15,231 nt of DNA from Verrucomicrobia bacterium UBA1200. GTDB lineage: Bacteria > Verrucomicrobiota > Kiritimatiellia > RFP12 > UBA1067. Within the stretch, counting starts at the first letter, position 1. Each line of letters begins with the position of its first letter. This document shows positions 6,869-14,984 of the stretch, piece by piece. The notes beneath the pieces were generated by a model. The model was not told where the DNA came from. It ran no database searches and worked only from the letters and a program-made list of their open reading frames with translations. Where the stretch lies: NCBI GenBank assembly GCA_002309765.1, contig DBXY01000001.1:53134-68364 (forward strand). Direction: 5' to 3'. A program made the position numbers and the translations under genes.

Positions 6869-6878
6869 AACCTCCTTT
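6869..6878 (-). promoter_or_regulatory. Strong Shine-Dalgarno of the IMP cyclohydrolase gene
   Basis: The minus strand reads AAAGGAGGTT, ending 3 nt before ATG 6865, with the core AGGAGG 5-6 nt from the start. It is the best ribosome-binding site in the window and fixes this start codon. Confidence 0.85.
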
Positions 6879-6906
6879 GCAGATAAAAAACCGTTGATAA
6901 AAATAG

Positions 6907-6935
6907 CTTATACCAAAAGACTTGCCCAAAATCAA
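6907..6935 (-). promoter_or_regulatory. Predicted sigma-70-type promoter for the IMP cyclohydrolase gene
   Basis: Reading the minus strand, -35 TTGATT (6935-6930) and -10 TATAAG (6912-6907) are separated by exactly 17 nt. Transcription would start near 6900, leaving a leader of about 35 nt that includes the Shine-Dalgarno. Prediction by motif match only. Confidence 0.55.
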
Positions 6936-6959
6936 GTCAAAACGGATTGCGCACGAAAA

Positions 6960-6991
6960 GTTGGAGGGTTGGGTGGTTGGACGGTTTTTTT
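6960..6991 (+). repeat. Octamer tandem repeat, G-rich, in the divergent promoter region
   Basis: Three 8-bp units GTTGGAGG, GTTGGGTG and GTTGGACG run head to tail and are followed by GTTTTTTT. The G runs (GG, GGG, GGG, GG, GG) could also form a two-tier quadruplex on the plus strand. It lies between the two divergent promoters. The rest of this 247-bp spacer (6866-7112) holds only the promoters and ribosome sites listed. Confidence 0.6.
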
Positions 6992-7022
6992 CAAAATACG
7001 CAGAAACTGGTAAAATCCGCGC

Positions 7023-7051
7023 TTGAACTGGAAAACGGAATAGGTTAAAAT
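7023..7051 (+). promoter_or_regulatory. Predicted sigma-70-type promoter for the giant secreted-protein gene
   Basis: -35 TTGAAC (7023-7028), a 17-nt spacer, and -10 TAAAAT (7046-7051). The start site would be near 7058, giving a leader of about 55 nt before the ATG at 7113. Prediction by motif match only. Confidence 0.5.
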
Positions 7052-7100
7052 ACTAAGTGTTTTGACGATGGTGTCGGATAAAGTTTTTTGGCAAAACTCA

Positions 7101-7106
7101 AGAGGA
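7101..7106 (+). promoter_or_regulatory. Ribosome-binding site that sets the start of the giant gene
   Basis: AGAGGA lies 6 nt before ATG 7113 and 9 nt before ATG 7116. An in-frame TTG at 7062 also opens the frame but has no such site and would put 17 polar residues ahead of the signal peptide. Confidence 0.65.
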
Positions 7107-7112
7107 CTGAAT

Positions 7113-10100
7113 ATGATGCGCGGAAAAGGAATCATGGCGGCGATCGCGATGGTGTTCGCGGTTTCGGCGTTTGCGGCTAATTACACTTGGACCGGCGGCG
7201 GGATGCCGACGGATGACGGTACGTACCTTTGGAATGACAGCGCCAACTGGGGCGGCGGCGGTTATCCCTCCGCGGGCGACATCGCTGAATTTCAGGATAT
7301 CGGCTGTACTATCGTGATACCTGATGATGGCGTGACGGTTATGCGCGTTTACGCCGTTTCCGGCGAATGGCGGCTGACCGGCGGCCAGATTACCATTTCT
7401 GACGCTGCGCCGTTTTGCTCTGCGATTGGCACTTACGACCATCGCGGTTCAGCGGTCTTCATCTTTGACTGTCCGGTCAATTTCAGTTCCACCGCCGACA
7501 AAACGATTCTGAGCGGTAACATTTTCAACAATATGGTGACTCTCGGTACTCCCGGTCGAGCCTTTTTCATGAGGGGCGATGCCAATGGCGCGACCGGGTT
7601 GACGGTGTTTTCCGGGCCGCGCACTTATGCGTTCGGCAACAATAACAACATTTGCTCCGGTAAAAACGACGGTAACACCGCGCACGGCGGTGATATGTTC
7701 ATTCTTGACGGGGCGGTGGTTAACGCAAAGATTTTCTTCGATTTCGCCGGGTCGGTTACCACGGTCTCCAACGCCACGCTTACCACATCGGCGTCCGGTA
7801 CTTCGCAGAGTATTGACATGACCCACGATTCGATTCTGAACGTGCTGGACGGCGGTACGGTTTCCTGCGCCGGGCGTTTGACCGTTGGTCAAAGCAACTC
7901 TGTCGGCGGCGATCCCACGGTTAACGTACGAAACGCAACATTGAACGCCAATTATATGCGTACCTATTCTTCCGGAAAGCCGCAAATATATTTGGATGGC
8001 GGTGAGATCAACGTTACCGGTAACTTCGATTTTAATTCCGGAGCGGTCGGTACCGGGCTGCACATTGGCAAAGGCAAGTTAACCGTTGGCGGAACCATGA
8101 CGCAAGGCGGCAGCCAGTACATCTACTTTACCGTGCCGGATGACCAGCAACTCGGCACAATCGAAGTCGGCACGATGAAACATACTACAGCGGAAAACAC
8201 CGTGCAGATTAACATTTATGATGCCACCCTCGCCAACGGTACGGTTTATACCTTGGTTACCGACAAATCCCAGACACTTACTATTGCGGATTATACCGTG
8301 CTTTACAACGGCGCTCCGGCCGCCACCAAGGGTGCCCTAGCGGTGAATGACGGTGTGCTGACTTTCCGCCCGAATGCCACGGCGGTGGTGTGGACCGGTG
8401 GCGGCGACGGCTCAAAATTCAGCGACCCCGCCAACTGGAACGGTGGCGTGATTCCCTTCGTTGGCAGTAGCGTATATTTCCTGACTGAAGCTGGCGGGAC
8501 TCTGGTCAACGATTTGGAGGGTTTGGATCTTGAACGCATCCAGTTCGGTTCCGATGCCGGCGCGTTTGTTATCGGCGGCAACGCCATTACGATGTCCGGT
8601 CTCGTGATGAACCGCAGTGCCAACGAGCAAGTGCTTAACTGCGAGATCGCGGCGGCGGAAGGTCAGGAGCTGATGACCGATTTCAGCCTAGCCAGCGTGG
8701 TTTTCGCAGGCGGCGCAACCGGTGTGGCGTTAACCGGACAAAACGACCTCAGTCGCGTCTTGAAAGGACACTTCACATTTACCCGTACTCAGCCTGAAGG
8801 CAATACGGATAACGACTATTGGGAAACCGTTACCTATATTGTTACCTCAGGCAGCACCTTGTCGGTGCCGGGCGAGATGTTTGTGCGTAACGGTTACGGC
8901 AACCCGACGTTTGTGATTGAAGAGGGTGCCGTCATGAATGTCGGTACTTACAAATGCCGCGCTGCGTTCGAAACTTTCGATGTCAAGGGCACCTTGAACG
9001 TCGGGACGATGTGGGGATACGGGTTTACGCCGGTATTCACCACCGCCACCTCCACCGGTACGGTGAATGTGGAGCAGGTGGTGGTCAGCGCCAACAATGC
9101 CAGTCAGATGCGGGCCGCCCGGTTCAATATTGGCGCTGGCGGCATTGCGGGCCGGCTTTCGGGAATGTTCGCCAACGGTGATGTCCGTGGTGTGTTGTGG
9201 GCGGACGGCATAACCGTCCGAGCGACCGCCGATTGGTCGATTTACAACGAAACCAATCTCCCGAACGTTAAACTCGACGTTGCCGGGGCGGTGACGCTGG
9301 ACACTGACGGCCACACGGTTTCGTTTGAGATTCCGGTAACCGGCGCAGGATCGCTCGCGCTTACCGCGGGCAGTATTCTGGATGTGACGGGAATTGACAA
9401 CTGTGTCCCGTTGATTCCGGCGGCCGGCGCTACCATACGTACCCCTCCGTTGCCGCGCGCGATCGCGCTGACCGCTCCCGAATCCGGTGTGGTCACAATC
9501 GAGTTGGTAGCCCCGGCGAGCGGTTTGCCCAACAACTCCAGTTTCGAACTTTTTACCGGTACGGGGCTGGAAGCCGGGGATTTGGGTAAGTTCGCGGTGT
9601 TGGTGGTCGGGTTTCCCGAGACCACCGGCGTGTTGTCGCTGGATGAAGATTCATTGATTTTCACCGTCACCAGCGGCGGTATGGATGCGGATACGTTGTT
9701 GTGGCGGCCCACCAACGAAACCGGCACCGTGTGGTCGTCGGCGGTGGAAGCGTGGTTGACCGCGCAAACCTCCACCCGGACCGGATTTATCGAATTCTCC
9801 AACGTGCGGTTCGATGCCGCCGAGACTTTTTACAATACCAAAGTGGAGATTGAGGACGACATTTACGTGGGTAATATCACGATCAACAGCGACCGTGATT
9901 ATACTTTTGCCGGCCCCGGCAAGTTTTCCGGCGCAGGTAAGCTGGTTAAGAGCGGCTTGGGCGCACTGACTATGAATGGTCCGGCGTTAACCAGTCAGGA
10001 TATCGACATCGTAGGCGGTAAGCTGGTAATTGGCGTTGACGCTCCAGCCAGTGCGCTGGGCAGTGGCACCAACGGGGTGGTGCGGATCTCCGCCGGCGGA

Positions 10101-13091
10101 CAGCTCGACCTGAATTACACTTTAGATGCCTCGAACGATGCCACCCGGAACAGTATCACCTCCGACAAAATCTATCATATCGCCGGGACCGGTCCGGACG
10201 GAGCCGGAGCAATCGTCAACAATGGCGGTTCTACCACTTGGTATCGGGCGTTGGCGCGGGTGTTCTTGGATGACGACGCTTCCTTGGGCGGTGATGCGCG
10301 AATCGATTTCCGTCCTGGCGTGCTTGACACTTCTCCTCCGTTCATCTTTGGTCCGGAAATGACGTTGACCGACAATATTATCCCCACCGGTGGCAACTAT
10401 GGGATGCATCTTAATAACGCCATCGTCACGCTCGGCAAGCTGGCGGTGTCGGAGAATGCGCGGCTAGGAATGGAAGGCACGATAACGGCCAACATTCATG
10501 ACGGCATTGAACTTGCCAACGGTTCGGGCGTTGATTTCTATAATGGCACAATTAACGCGGCGGATGGCGCGACGGCTTCGTTCAATGTTGCCGACGGTGC
10601 GACGGTTGCTTTCAAAAACAACAACGGCACCTCCAATGTGAACGTTCCGGTTACAGTTCCCTCCGAATCCACGTTAAACTTGGCTGCCGGTGAAATAGCT
10701 TATGGCGATACGTTGGAAAACGCTGGAACGGTGAATGTCTCGGGTGGAACCCAGATATTCAAAGGTGCGCTTTCCGGATCCGGAGAATGGAAAACTTCCG
10801 CCGGTATAGCGCGGATTGAGACTGCCGATTTTAATGACGGTTTAACCTGGGAGCTTACTGCCGGGGTGGAGGGCTTGAGGTTTTGGAAGGGCTCGCAATT
10901 GGCGGATAAGCGGATTAACGTCACCGGAGTGTCGGGCGCGTCGGTGATCTTGGGCAACTACGAGACCGAGAATCCCACTTTGGGTTCGCTCACCGTGGTT
11001 GGGCCGGGCGTGGCTTTGATGTATGCGGCGGATGTGGTTCTGCCGCGCATTGACGTGACCGGTTCCGGTACCTGCCGTAGTTACACCGACAATCTGGAAA
11101 CGCGCATCCGGTTTACGGACGGAACGTGGGAATGCGGAACGTTTTTTGTCGGCGGCAGTTCCCGCGGCAGCCACTTCTTCTCGTATGAAGGTACCGTTAT
11201 TTCTGCGGATTACTTCCATATCGGAAATGGCAGTTACCTCGCGCCACGCGCGTTGTATGAGTTGGAGGGCGGAATATTTGAGATTGGCAGCAACGGCATG
11301 GCGTCTGCCTATTCGCCGTTGGGAACCTTTGCGTGTTTCAACAACGGCACGTTGTCCGCCAAGAGCGACTTCGAGGCAAAATGGGGTTTCCCCGGTCTGT
11401 TCGGCCGTCGTGATGGCGATGCGCTGACCATTGATATCGGTAACCACGAAGTAACTTACCGTTCCGGTTTGGGAGGCAAGGGTACGGTAAATGTTACCGG
11501 TTCGGGAAGTTTTTATACCACCAAGCCCTATACCAACTCTGACCTTTTCCAGAATCTTGCCGAAGGTAAATGGACGGTCGGCGCGGTGGGAATGAACGAT
11601 CTTTCCGGCGCGTCGGGATTCGCCGGTGGGTTGGAAGTGGAGAGCAACTGTTTCGCGCGGGTATGCATACGTAGCGACGAGTTGTGCGAGTTTGCCAATT
11701 ACGGAACCAATGACTGGCATTCCTTCACTGGACATAACAACGCCGCGTGGAATTTGGTGAACAACTTCAACCACTTGCACCTAAAACTTGTTTCGACGGA
11801 TAAAGTTTACAACGCGCACACTTTTGTGTATCGCGGTCAATTTTATGTGGCTGAATCCGAGGCGGGGGTTTGGACTTTTGCCGGCACGTATGATGACCGT
11901 ATCGCCTTTGAGGTCGACGGCACGCTGGTCTTCGAGACCGCCGCATCCGGCGAAATCAAGTACGGTAACATCGAGTTGACCGCAGGTTGGCACGATTTTT
12001 ACATCACTACCTTTGACAACACCGGCACTCAGGGACCGACCGGATGGAGCGGTTGCGGCCTTGGTTTCGCCCCGCGGGCGTTGACCTCCACCACGCTGGC
12101 CGACTACACCAAGTTCAATTTCGGGACCATCCCGATTCGGCCGGCTAACTCGGTGCAGTGGGAACGCCGCCCCAACGTGGCTGCCGCCGATTGGAAGACT
12201 TGGGAGGATTTCGACACCCTTACCGTTACCAATACGTTGCAGCAGTTGAACGGATACAACACTTGGCCGGAGGCGGCGAACGCGCTCAACCGTTTGAGCG
12301 GCAGTTTCTTTGTTGAGGCCGCCGATGCCGGCGATTGGCAGTTCTGGTCCAGTTACGACGACAATATTTCCTTGAGCATTGACGGCGTGGATTCCGGGAT
12401 GGACGGGCGACGCGATAGTGTGCAGACCGCAACCGTTGTGTACAATCTGACCGAAGGTTGGCACACCTTTGAGATCCGTGTCACCGACCGTGGCGGCAAC
12501 TGTGGGCCTTGGGATGGCGCCAGCCCGTACGCGATCGGCGTGCAGATTACCCCCGTTGGCGGCGAGGCGCGTGAGATGGTGGCGTTTGACGAACGCCGGT
12601 TCCGGTTCGTCCGCACTGGCAAACCGCCGCTGGCCGGTATTGGCGGCACGTTAACCCTACAATCCGGTTCGATACTTGAAAACGGTGCCGGGGAACCCTC
12701 GATATGCCCGATTTGGGGTACGATCGAAGGTTCCGGCCAGTTACGCGGTCGGTTCGCGTTTCAGAATGCGGTGTGGCGTATTACAGGTAATGCGAGGGAA
12801 CTTGACGGGGTGGTAAGTTTCGCTGCTAGCTCCGCCGGTATCTTGACCAATCCGGAAACACTAGCAAAACTTGGCGGAATCGAGCTGCGTTTCAGCGAAC
12901 GTCCCGCCCGGGTCAAGTATGAAATCTGCGATGCCCTGGGGTTGACCGTGGAAACGGCAGCGGAGTTGCCGGTCACCGCGTCTTACGAAGGCCAAGGCGA
13001 GTCAGTATGCGAATTTAAAGCGGCCGTTGAAAACGGCAAGCTGGTGCTGCTTAACCTCAATCCGGCGGGAACGCTGTTATTCCTGCGGTAA
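7113..13091 (+). CDS. Giant exported beta-strand-repeat protein with two C-terminal PA14-like domains
   Basis: The 1992-residue product starts with a signal peptide (residues 1-21, basic R3/K5, hydrophobic core, A-F-A cleavage site). Three long modules follow, each opening with a Trp-rich cap: W26 (W-T-G-G-G, then S-A-N-W, P, G-D), W427 (W-T-G-G-G, P-A-N-W-N-G-G, P) and W864 (a degenerate version). Behind each cap lie Gly/Asn/Thr-rich strands with short turns, as in right-handed beta-helices; residues 934-960 match the autotransporter-associated beta-strand repeat (G-A-G-K-L-V-K-S-G-L-G-A-L-T). Two PA14-like domains (about 1540-1665 and 1683-1815) share Y-D-D at 1593 and 1748 and G-W-H at 1625 and 1782; PA14 domains usually bind glycans. 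The tail (1816-1992) ends in G-T-L-L-F-L-R, with no autotransporter barrel, PEP-CTERM or LPXTG visible. A glycan-adhesion or degradation-associated surface role is inferred. No enzyme domain is recognised. It is alone on this strand. Confidence 0.9.
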   Translation: MMRGKGIMAAIAMVFAVSAFAANYTWTGGGMPTDDGTYLWNDSANWGGGGYPSAGDIAEFQDIGCTIVIPDDGVTVMRVYAVSGEWRLTGGQITISDAAPFCSAIGTYDHRGSAVFIFDCPVNFSSTADKTILSGNIFNNMVTLGTPGRAFFMRGDANGATGLTVFSGPRTYAFGNNNNICSGKNDGNTAHGGDMFILDGAVVNAKIFFDFAGSVTTVSNATLTTSASGTSQSIDMTHDSILNVLDGGTVSCAGRLTVGQSNSVGGDPTVNVRNATLNANYMRTYSSGKPQIYLDGGEINVTGNFDFNSGAVGTGLHIGKGKLTVGGTMTQGGSQYIYFTVPDDQQLGTIEVGTMKHTTAENTVQINIYDATLANGTVYTLVTDKSQTLTIADYTVLYNGAPAATKGALAVNDGVLTFRPNATAVVWTGGGDGSKFSDPANWNGGVIPFVGSSVYFLTEAGGTLVNDLEGLDLERIQFGSDAGAFVIGGNAITMSGLVMNRSANEQVLNCEIAAAEGQELMTDFSLASVVFAGGATGVALTGQNDLSRVLKGHFTFTRTQPEGNTDNDYWETVTYIVTSGSTLSVPGEMFVRNGYGNPTFVIEEGAVMNVGTYKCRAAFETFDVKGTLNVGTMWGYGFTPVFTTATSTGTVNVEQVVVSANNASQMRAARFNIGAGGIAGRLSGMFANGDVRGVLWADGITVRATADWSIYNETNLPNVKLDVAGAVTLDTDGHTVSFEIPVTGAGSLALTAGSILDVTGIDNCVPLIPAAGATIRTPPLPRAIALTAPESGVVTIELVAPASGLPNNSSFELFTGTGLEAGDLGKFAVLVVGFPETTGVLSLDEDSLIFTVTSGGMDADTLLWRPTNETGTVWSSAVEAWLTAQTSTRTGFIEFSNVRFDAAETFYNTKVEIEDDIYVGNITINSDRDYTFAGPGKFSGAGKLVKSGLGALTMNGPALTSQDIDIVGGKLVIGVDAPASALGSGTNGVVRISAGGQLDLNYTLDASNDATRNSITSDKIYHIAGTGPDGAGAIVNNGGSTTWYRALARVFLDDDASLGGDARIDFRPGVLDTSPPFIFGPEMTLTDNIIPTGGNYGMHLNNAIVTLGKLAVSENARLGMEGTITANIHDGIELANGSGVDFYNGTINAADGATASFNVADGATVAFKNNNGTSNVNVPVTVPSESTLNLAAGEIAYGDTLENAGTVNVSGGTQIFKGALSGSGEWKTSAGIARIETADFNDGLTWELTAGVEGLRFWKGSQLADKRINVTGVSGASVILGNYETENPTLGSLTVVGPGVALMYAADVVLPRIDVTGSGTCRSYTDNLETRIRFTDGTWECGTFFVGGSSRGSHFFSYEGTVISADYFHIGNGSYLAPRALYELEGGIFEIGSNGMASAYSPLGTFACFNNGTLSAKSDFEAKWGFPGLFGRRDGDALTIDIGNHEVTYRSGLGGKGTVNVTGSGSFYTTKPYTNSDLFQNLAEGKWTVGAVGMNDLSGASGFAGGLEVESNCFARVCIRSDELCEFANYGTNDWHSFTGHNNAAWNLVNNFNHLHLKLVSTDKVYNAHTFVYRGQFYVAESEAGVWTFAGTYDDRIAFEVDGTLVFETAASGEIKYGNIELTAGWHDFYITTFDNTGTQGPTGWSGCGLGFAPRALTSTTLADYTKFNFGTIPIRPANSVQWERRPNVAAADWKTWEDFDTLTVTNTLQQLNGYNTWPEAANALNRLSGSFFVEAADAGDWQFWSSYDDNISLSIDGVDSGMDGRRDSVQTATVVYNLTEGWHTFEIRVTDRGGNCGPWDGASPYAIGVQITPVGGEAREMVAFDERRFRFVRTGKPPLAGIGGTLTLQSGSILENGAGEPSICPIWGTIEGSGQLRGRFAFQNAVWRITGNARELDGVVSFAASSAGILTNPETLAKLGGIELRFSERPARVKYEICDALGLTVETAAELPVTASYEGQGESVCEFKAAVENGKLVLLNLNPAGTLLFLR

Positions 13092-13107
13092 TTGCTAGTA
13101 GGTTAAG

Positions 13108-13223
13108 GTTTGACGGTTTGACAGTTGATTAGTCGCTAGTTGTTCTAGGAATTAACTAGCGACTAGCGACAGGCAACAGGCGACACGAGACTAGCGACTC
13201 GTAGTCAACTACTAACTGTTAAC
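13108..13223. repeat. Degenerate 7-8 bp tandem repeat array with internal inversion
   Basis: The spacer between the convergent giant gene and argS is built almost wholly of short units. The left part reads GTTTGACG, GTTTGACA, GTTGATTA, GTCGCTA, GTTGTTC on the plus strand (13108-13145). From 13154 ten 7-bp units run in phase in the opposite sense: AACTAGC, GACTAGC, GACAGGC, AACAGGC, GACACGA, GACTAGC, GACTCGT, AGTCAAC, TACTAAC, TGTTAAC. The switch creates a perfect 12-bp inverted repeat, 13130-13141 with 13154-13165, around a 12-nt loop. No T run follows on either strand, so a canonical terminator is not supported, though the hairpin could still act between convergent genes. Confidence 0.7.
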
Positions 13224-13229
13224 GATTGC

Positions 13230-14963
13230 TTATATCCTGCTTGGGGTGCGGATTCCAAGCAGGTGCAGGCCTTCCGAGAGTGCGGCGGCGGTCATCGCGC
13301 ACAGGCAGATACGGCTGTCGCGTACTGTCGGCTTGGACTTTAAAATCGGCGACCGCTGGTAGAAGCTGCTATAGTTTTGGGCCAGCGTGAACAGGTAGTC
13401 CGCCAGTATGCTTGGCTTGTACGCTTCGGCGGCGCGGACTACGGCGGCCGGAAACTGGGTGAGCTTCAACGCCAGTGCTTTTTCAGCTGGCGAATCCAGC
13501 AGCAACCGGTTTTTCAGCGGGTCGGTACCGACTTGTTCCGCGTATTTGTCGAGCAGCGAGCAGATACGGGCGTAGGCATATTGCAGGTACGGGCCGGAAT
13601 TGCCCTCCAGCGCCATCGCTTTCTCCCAGGTGAAGACAATCAGGGTTTGCGGGTCATGCGATAGATCGGCGTATTTGATGGCTCCGATACCGATAGCTTC
13701 GGCCAATTCCGCTTTCTCCGATTCCGGCATCTCGCGATTGCCGGAGTCGATAATTTCCCGGGCGCGTCGAACCGCCTCGTTGAGCAGATCGTCAAGTTTG
13801 ATTACGTTGCCTTGACGGGTGGAGAAGGTGCCTTCGGGAAGACGCATCAGACCGAACCAAACGTGTACCAGCTGATCCGGGTCGGTTGAAAGCCCGATTT
13901 TACGGCAGATGGTGAAGAACTGCTTGAAGTGTAACTGCTGCCGTTCGTCGGTCACGTACACGATCCGGTAAGGACTGAACTCGGTGACGCGGGAACGCAC
14001 CGTGGCGATGTCGGTGGTGGCGTAGTTGAAACCGCCGTCACTTTTCTGGATCAGGCAAACCGGGAGACCTTCGTCTTCGAGCCGGACAATCTGCGCACCG
14101 TCGCTCTCCTCGGCCAGTCCGCAGGTTTTTAGGGTTTCCACCACATCGGCCAGCTGGTCGTTGTAGTAGCTCTCGCCGCGCCAAAGGTCGAACGATACGT
14201 CGAGCCGCCGGTACATGCGGTTGAACTCTTCGATCGAGATGTCGATGAATTTTTTCCAGATGGCCCGGTTTTCCGCGTCGCCCTGCTGGAGTTTTACCAG
14301 TTCGCGGCGGCAGGTGTCCATCCATTCAGGATCTTCCTTGGCGCGGTTGTAACTGGACACATAGGCTTGTTCCAGATCCGCCACAGTCAAATTGCCGCGC
14401 TGTTCTTCAGTCAGGAAGTTGCGGTAACCCTCGATTAAAATCCCGAATTGGGTTCCCCAATCGCCGATGTGGTTGTCGGCCAACACGTGGAAACCGGTTG
14501 CGCGGTAGAGCCGATCCAGCGCGTTGCCGATTACGGTGGAACGGATATGCCCGATGTGCATCTGTTTGGCGGCGTTGGGGCTGGAGTAGTCGATAACCAC
14601 GGTTCTGCCCTGACCGATGTCGGGGATTCCGAAATGCGGGGCGGTGGCGAGGTTGGCGATTTGTCCGGCCAGCCAATTGGGACTGACGGTAAGGTTGATG
14701 AATCCCGGTCCTGCGACTTCAATTTTTTCTATCATCTCCGGAACGGGAATGGCCTTTACCGCGGTTTCCGCGATTGCCCGCGGCGGACGATGCAAGGTTT
14801 TTGCCAGTTGCATGGAGTCGTTGCATTGAAAGTCGCCGAACTTGGGGTCGGTCGCGGGCTGCACCCGGGGGGAGAAATCGGCCACGGCATCGCCGAAAGC
14901 CGCCGTAAAAGCCTGTTTGATGTAATCTGAAAGCGCGTTTTCGCAAAGGTTAAGGGTATTCAT
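13230..14963 (-). CDS. argS: Arginyl-tRNA synthetase
   Basis: Charges tRNA(Arg) with arginine in the cytoplasm (class Ia synthetase). The 577 residues are the normal length. Order of parts: an N-terminal additional domain (about 1-110) with F-G-D-F-Q-C-N and G-P-G-F-I-N-L; the Rossmann catalytic domain with S-S-P-N-A-A-K-Q-M-H-I-G-H (HIGH at 136-139) and G-D-W-G-T-Q-F-G (167-174); the second signature region F-S-T-R-Q-G-N-V-I-K-L near 376-386, in which K-M-S-K-S is replaced as is common in this family; then the helical DALR anticodon-binding domain with G-N-S-G-P-Y-L-Q-Y-A-Y-A-R, ending L-L-G-I-R-T-P-S-R-I. GGAGA at 14972-14976 precedes ATG 14963. It follows the gene at the right edge by 21 nt and is probably co-transcribed with it. 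Confidence 0.98.
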   Translation of the reverse strand: MNTLNLCENALSDYIKQAFTAAFGDAVADFSPRVQPATDPKFGDFQCNDSMQLAKTLHRPPRAIAETAVKAIPVPEMIEKIEVAGPGFINLTVSPNWLAGQIANLATAPHFGIPDIGQGRTVVIDYSSPNAAKQMHIGHIRSTVIGNALDRLYRATGFHVLADNHIGDWGTQFGILIEGYRNFLTEEQRGNLTVADLEQAYVSSYNRAKEDPEWMDTCRRELVKLQQGDAENRAIWKKFIDISIEEFNRMYRRLDVSFDLWRGESYYNDQLADVVETLKTCGLAEESDGAQIVRLEDEGLPVCLIQKSDGGFNYATTDIATVRSRVTEFSPYRIVYVTDERQQLHFKQFFTICRKIGLSTDPDQLVHVWFGLMRLPEGTFSTRQGNVIKLDDLLNEAVRRAREIIDSGNREMPESEKAELAEAIGIGAIKYADLSHDPQTLIVFTWEKAMALEGNSGPYLQYAYARICSLLDKYAEQVGTDPLKNRLLLDSPAEKALALKLTQFPAAVVRAAEAYKPSILADYLFTLAQNYSSFYQRSPILKSKPTVRDSRICLCAMTAAALSEGLHLLGIRTPSRI

Positions 14964-14984
14964 GACTGGTGTCTCCGGATATGG

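Noticed and set aside
7062..7112. TTG at 7062 as the start of the giant gene
   Set aside because: No ribosome site precedes it and it would place 17 residues ahead of a classical signal peptide. AGAGGA before ATG 7113 explains the start better.
10842..12464. Long open minus-strand frames (312 and 227 codons) opposite the giant gene
   Set aside because: They are antisense to a continuous 1992-codon frame with signal peptide and recognisable domains. Their translations show no family features and no ribosome sites; GC-rich coding DNA readily leaves such antisense frames open.
7113..13091. Classical type V autotransporter
   Set aside because: The passenger-like repeats are present but no C-terminal barrel can be seen; the protein ends shortly after the PA14 domains and a soluble beta-rich tail.
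13130..13165. Rho-independent terminator between the convergent genes
   Set aside because: The 12-bp inverted repeat has no T run on either side and arises from the inverted repeat units, so it is recorded as a repeat, not a terminator.
13154..13223. CRISPR array or mobile-element terminal repeats
   Set aside because: The units are 7 bp, degenerate and without spacers, no cas or transposase gene is present, and no matching long inverted ends were found at the other border.
13795..13830. Loss of the K-M-S-K-S motif in arginyl-tRNA synthetase as a defect
   Set aside because: Many bacterial ArgRS enzymes lack the canonical motif and carry a T-R-x-G-x-x-x-x-L segment instead, as here.
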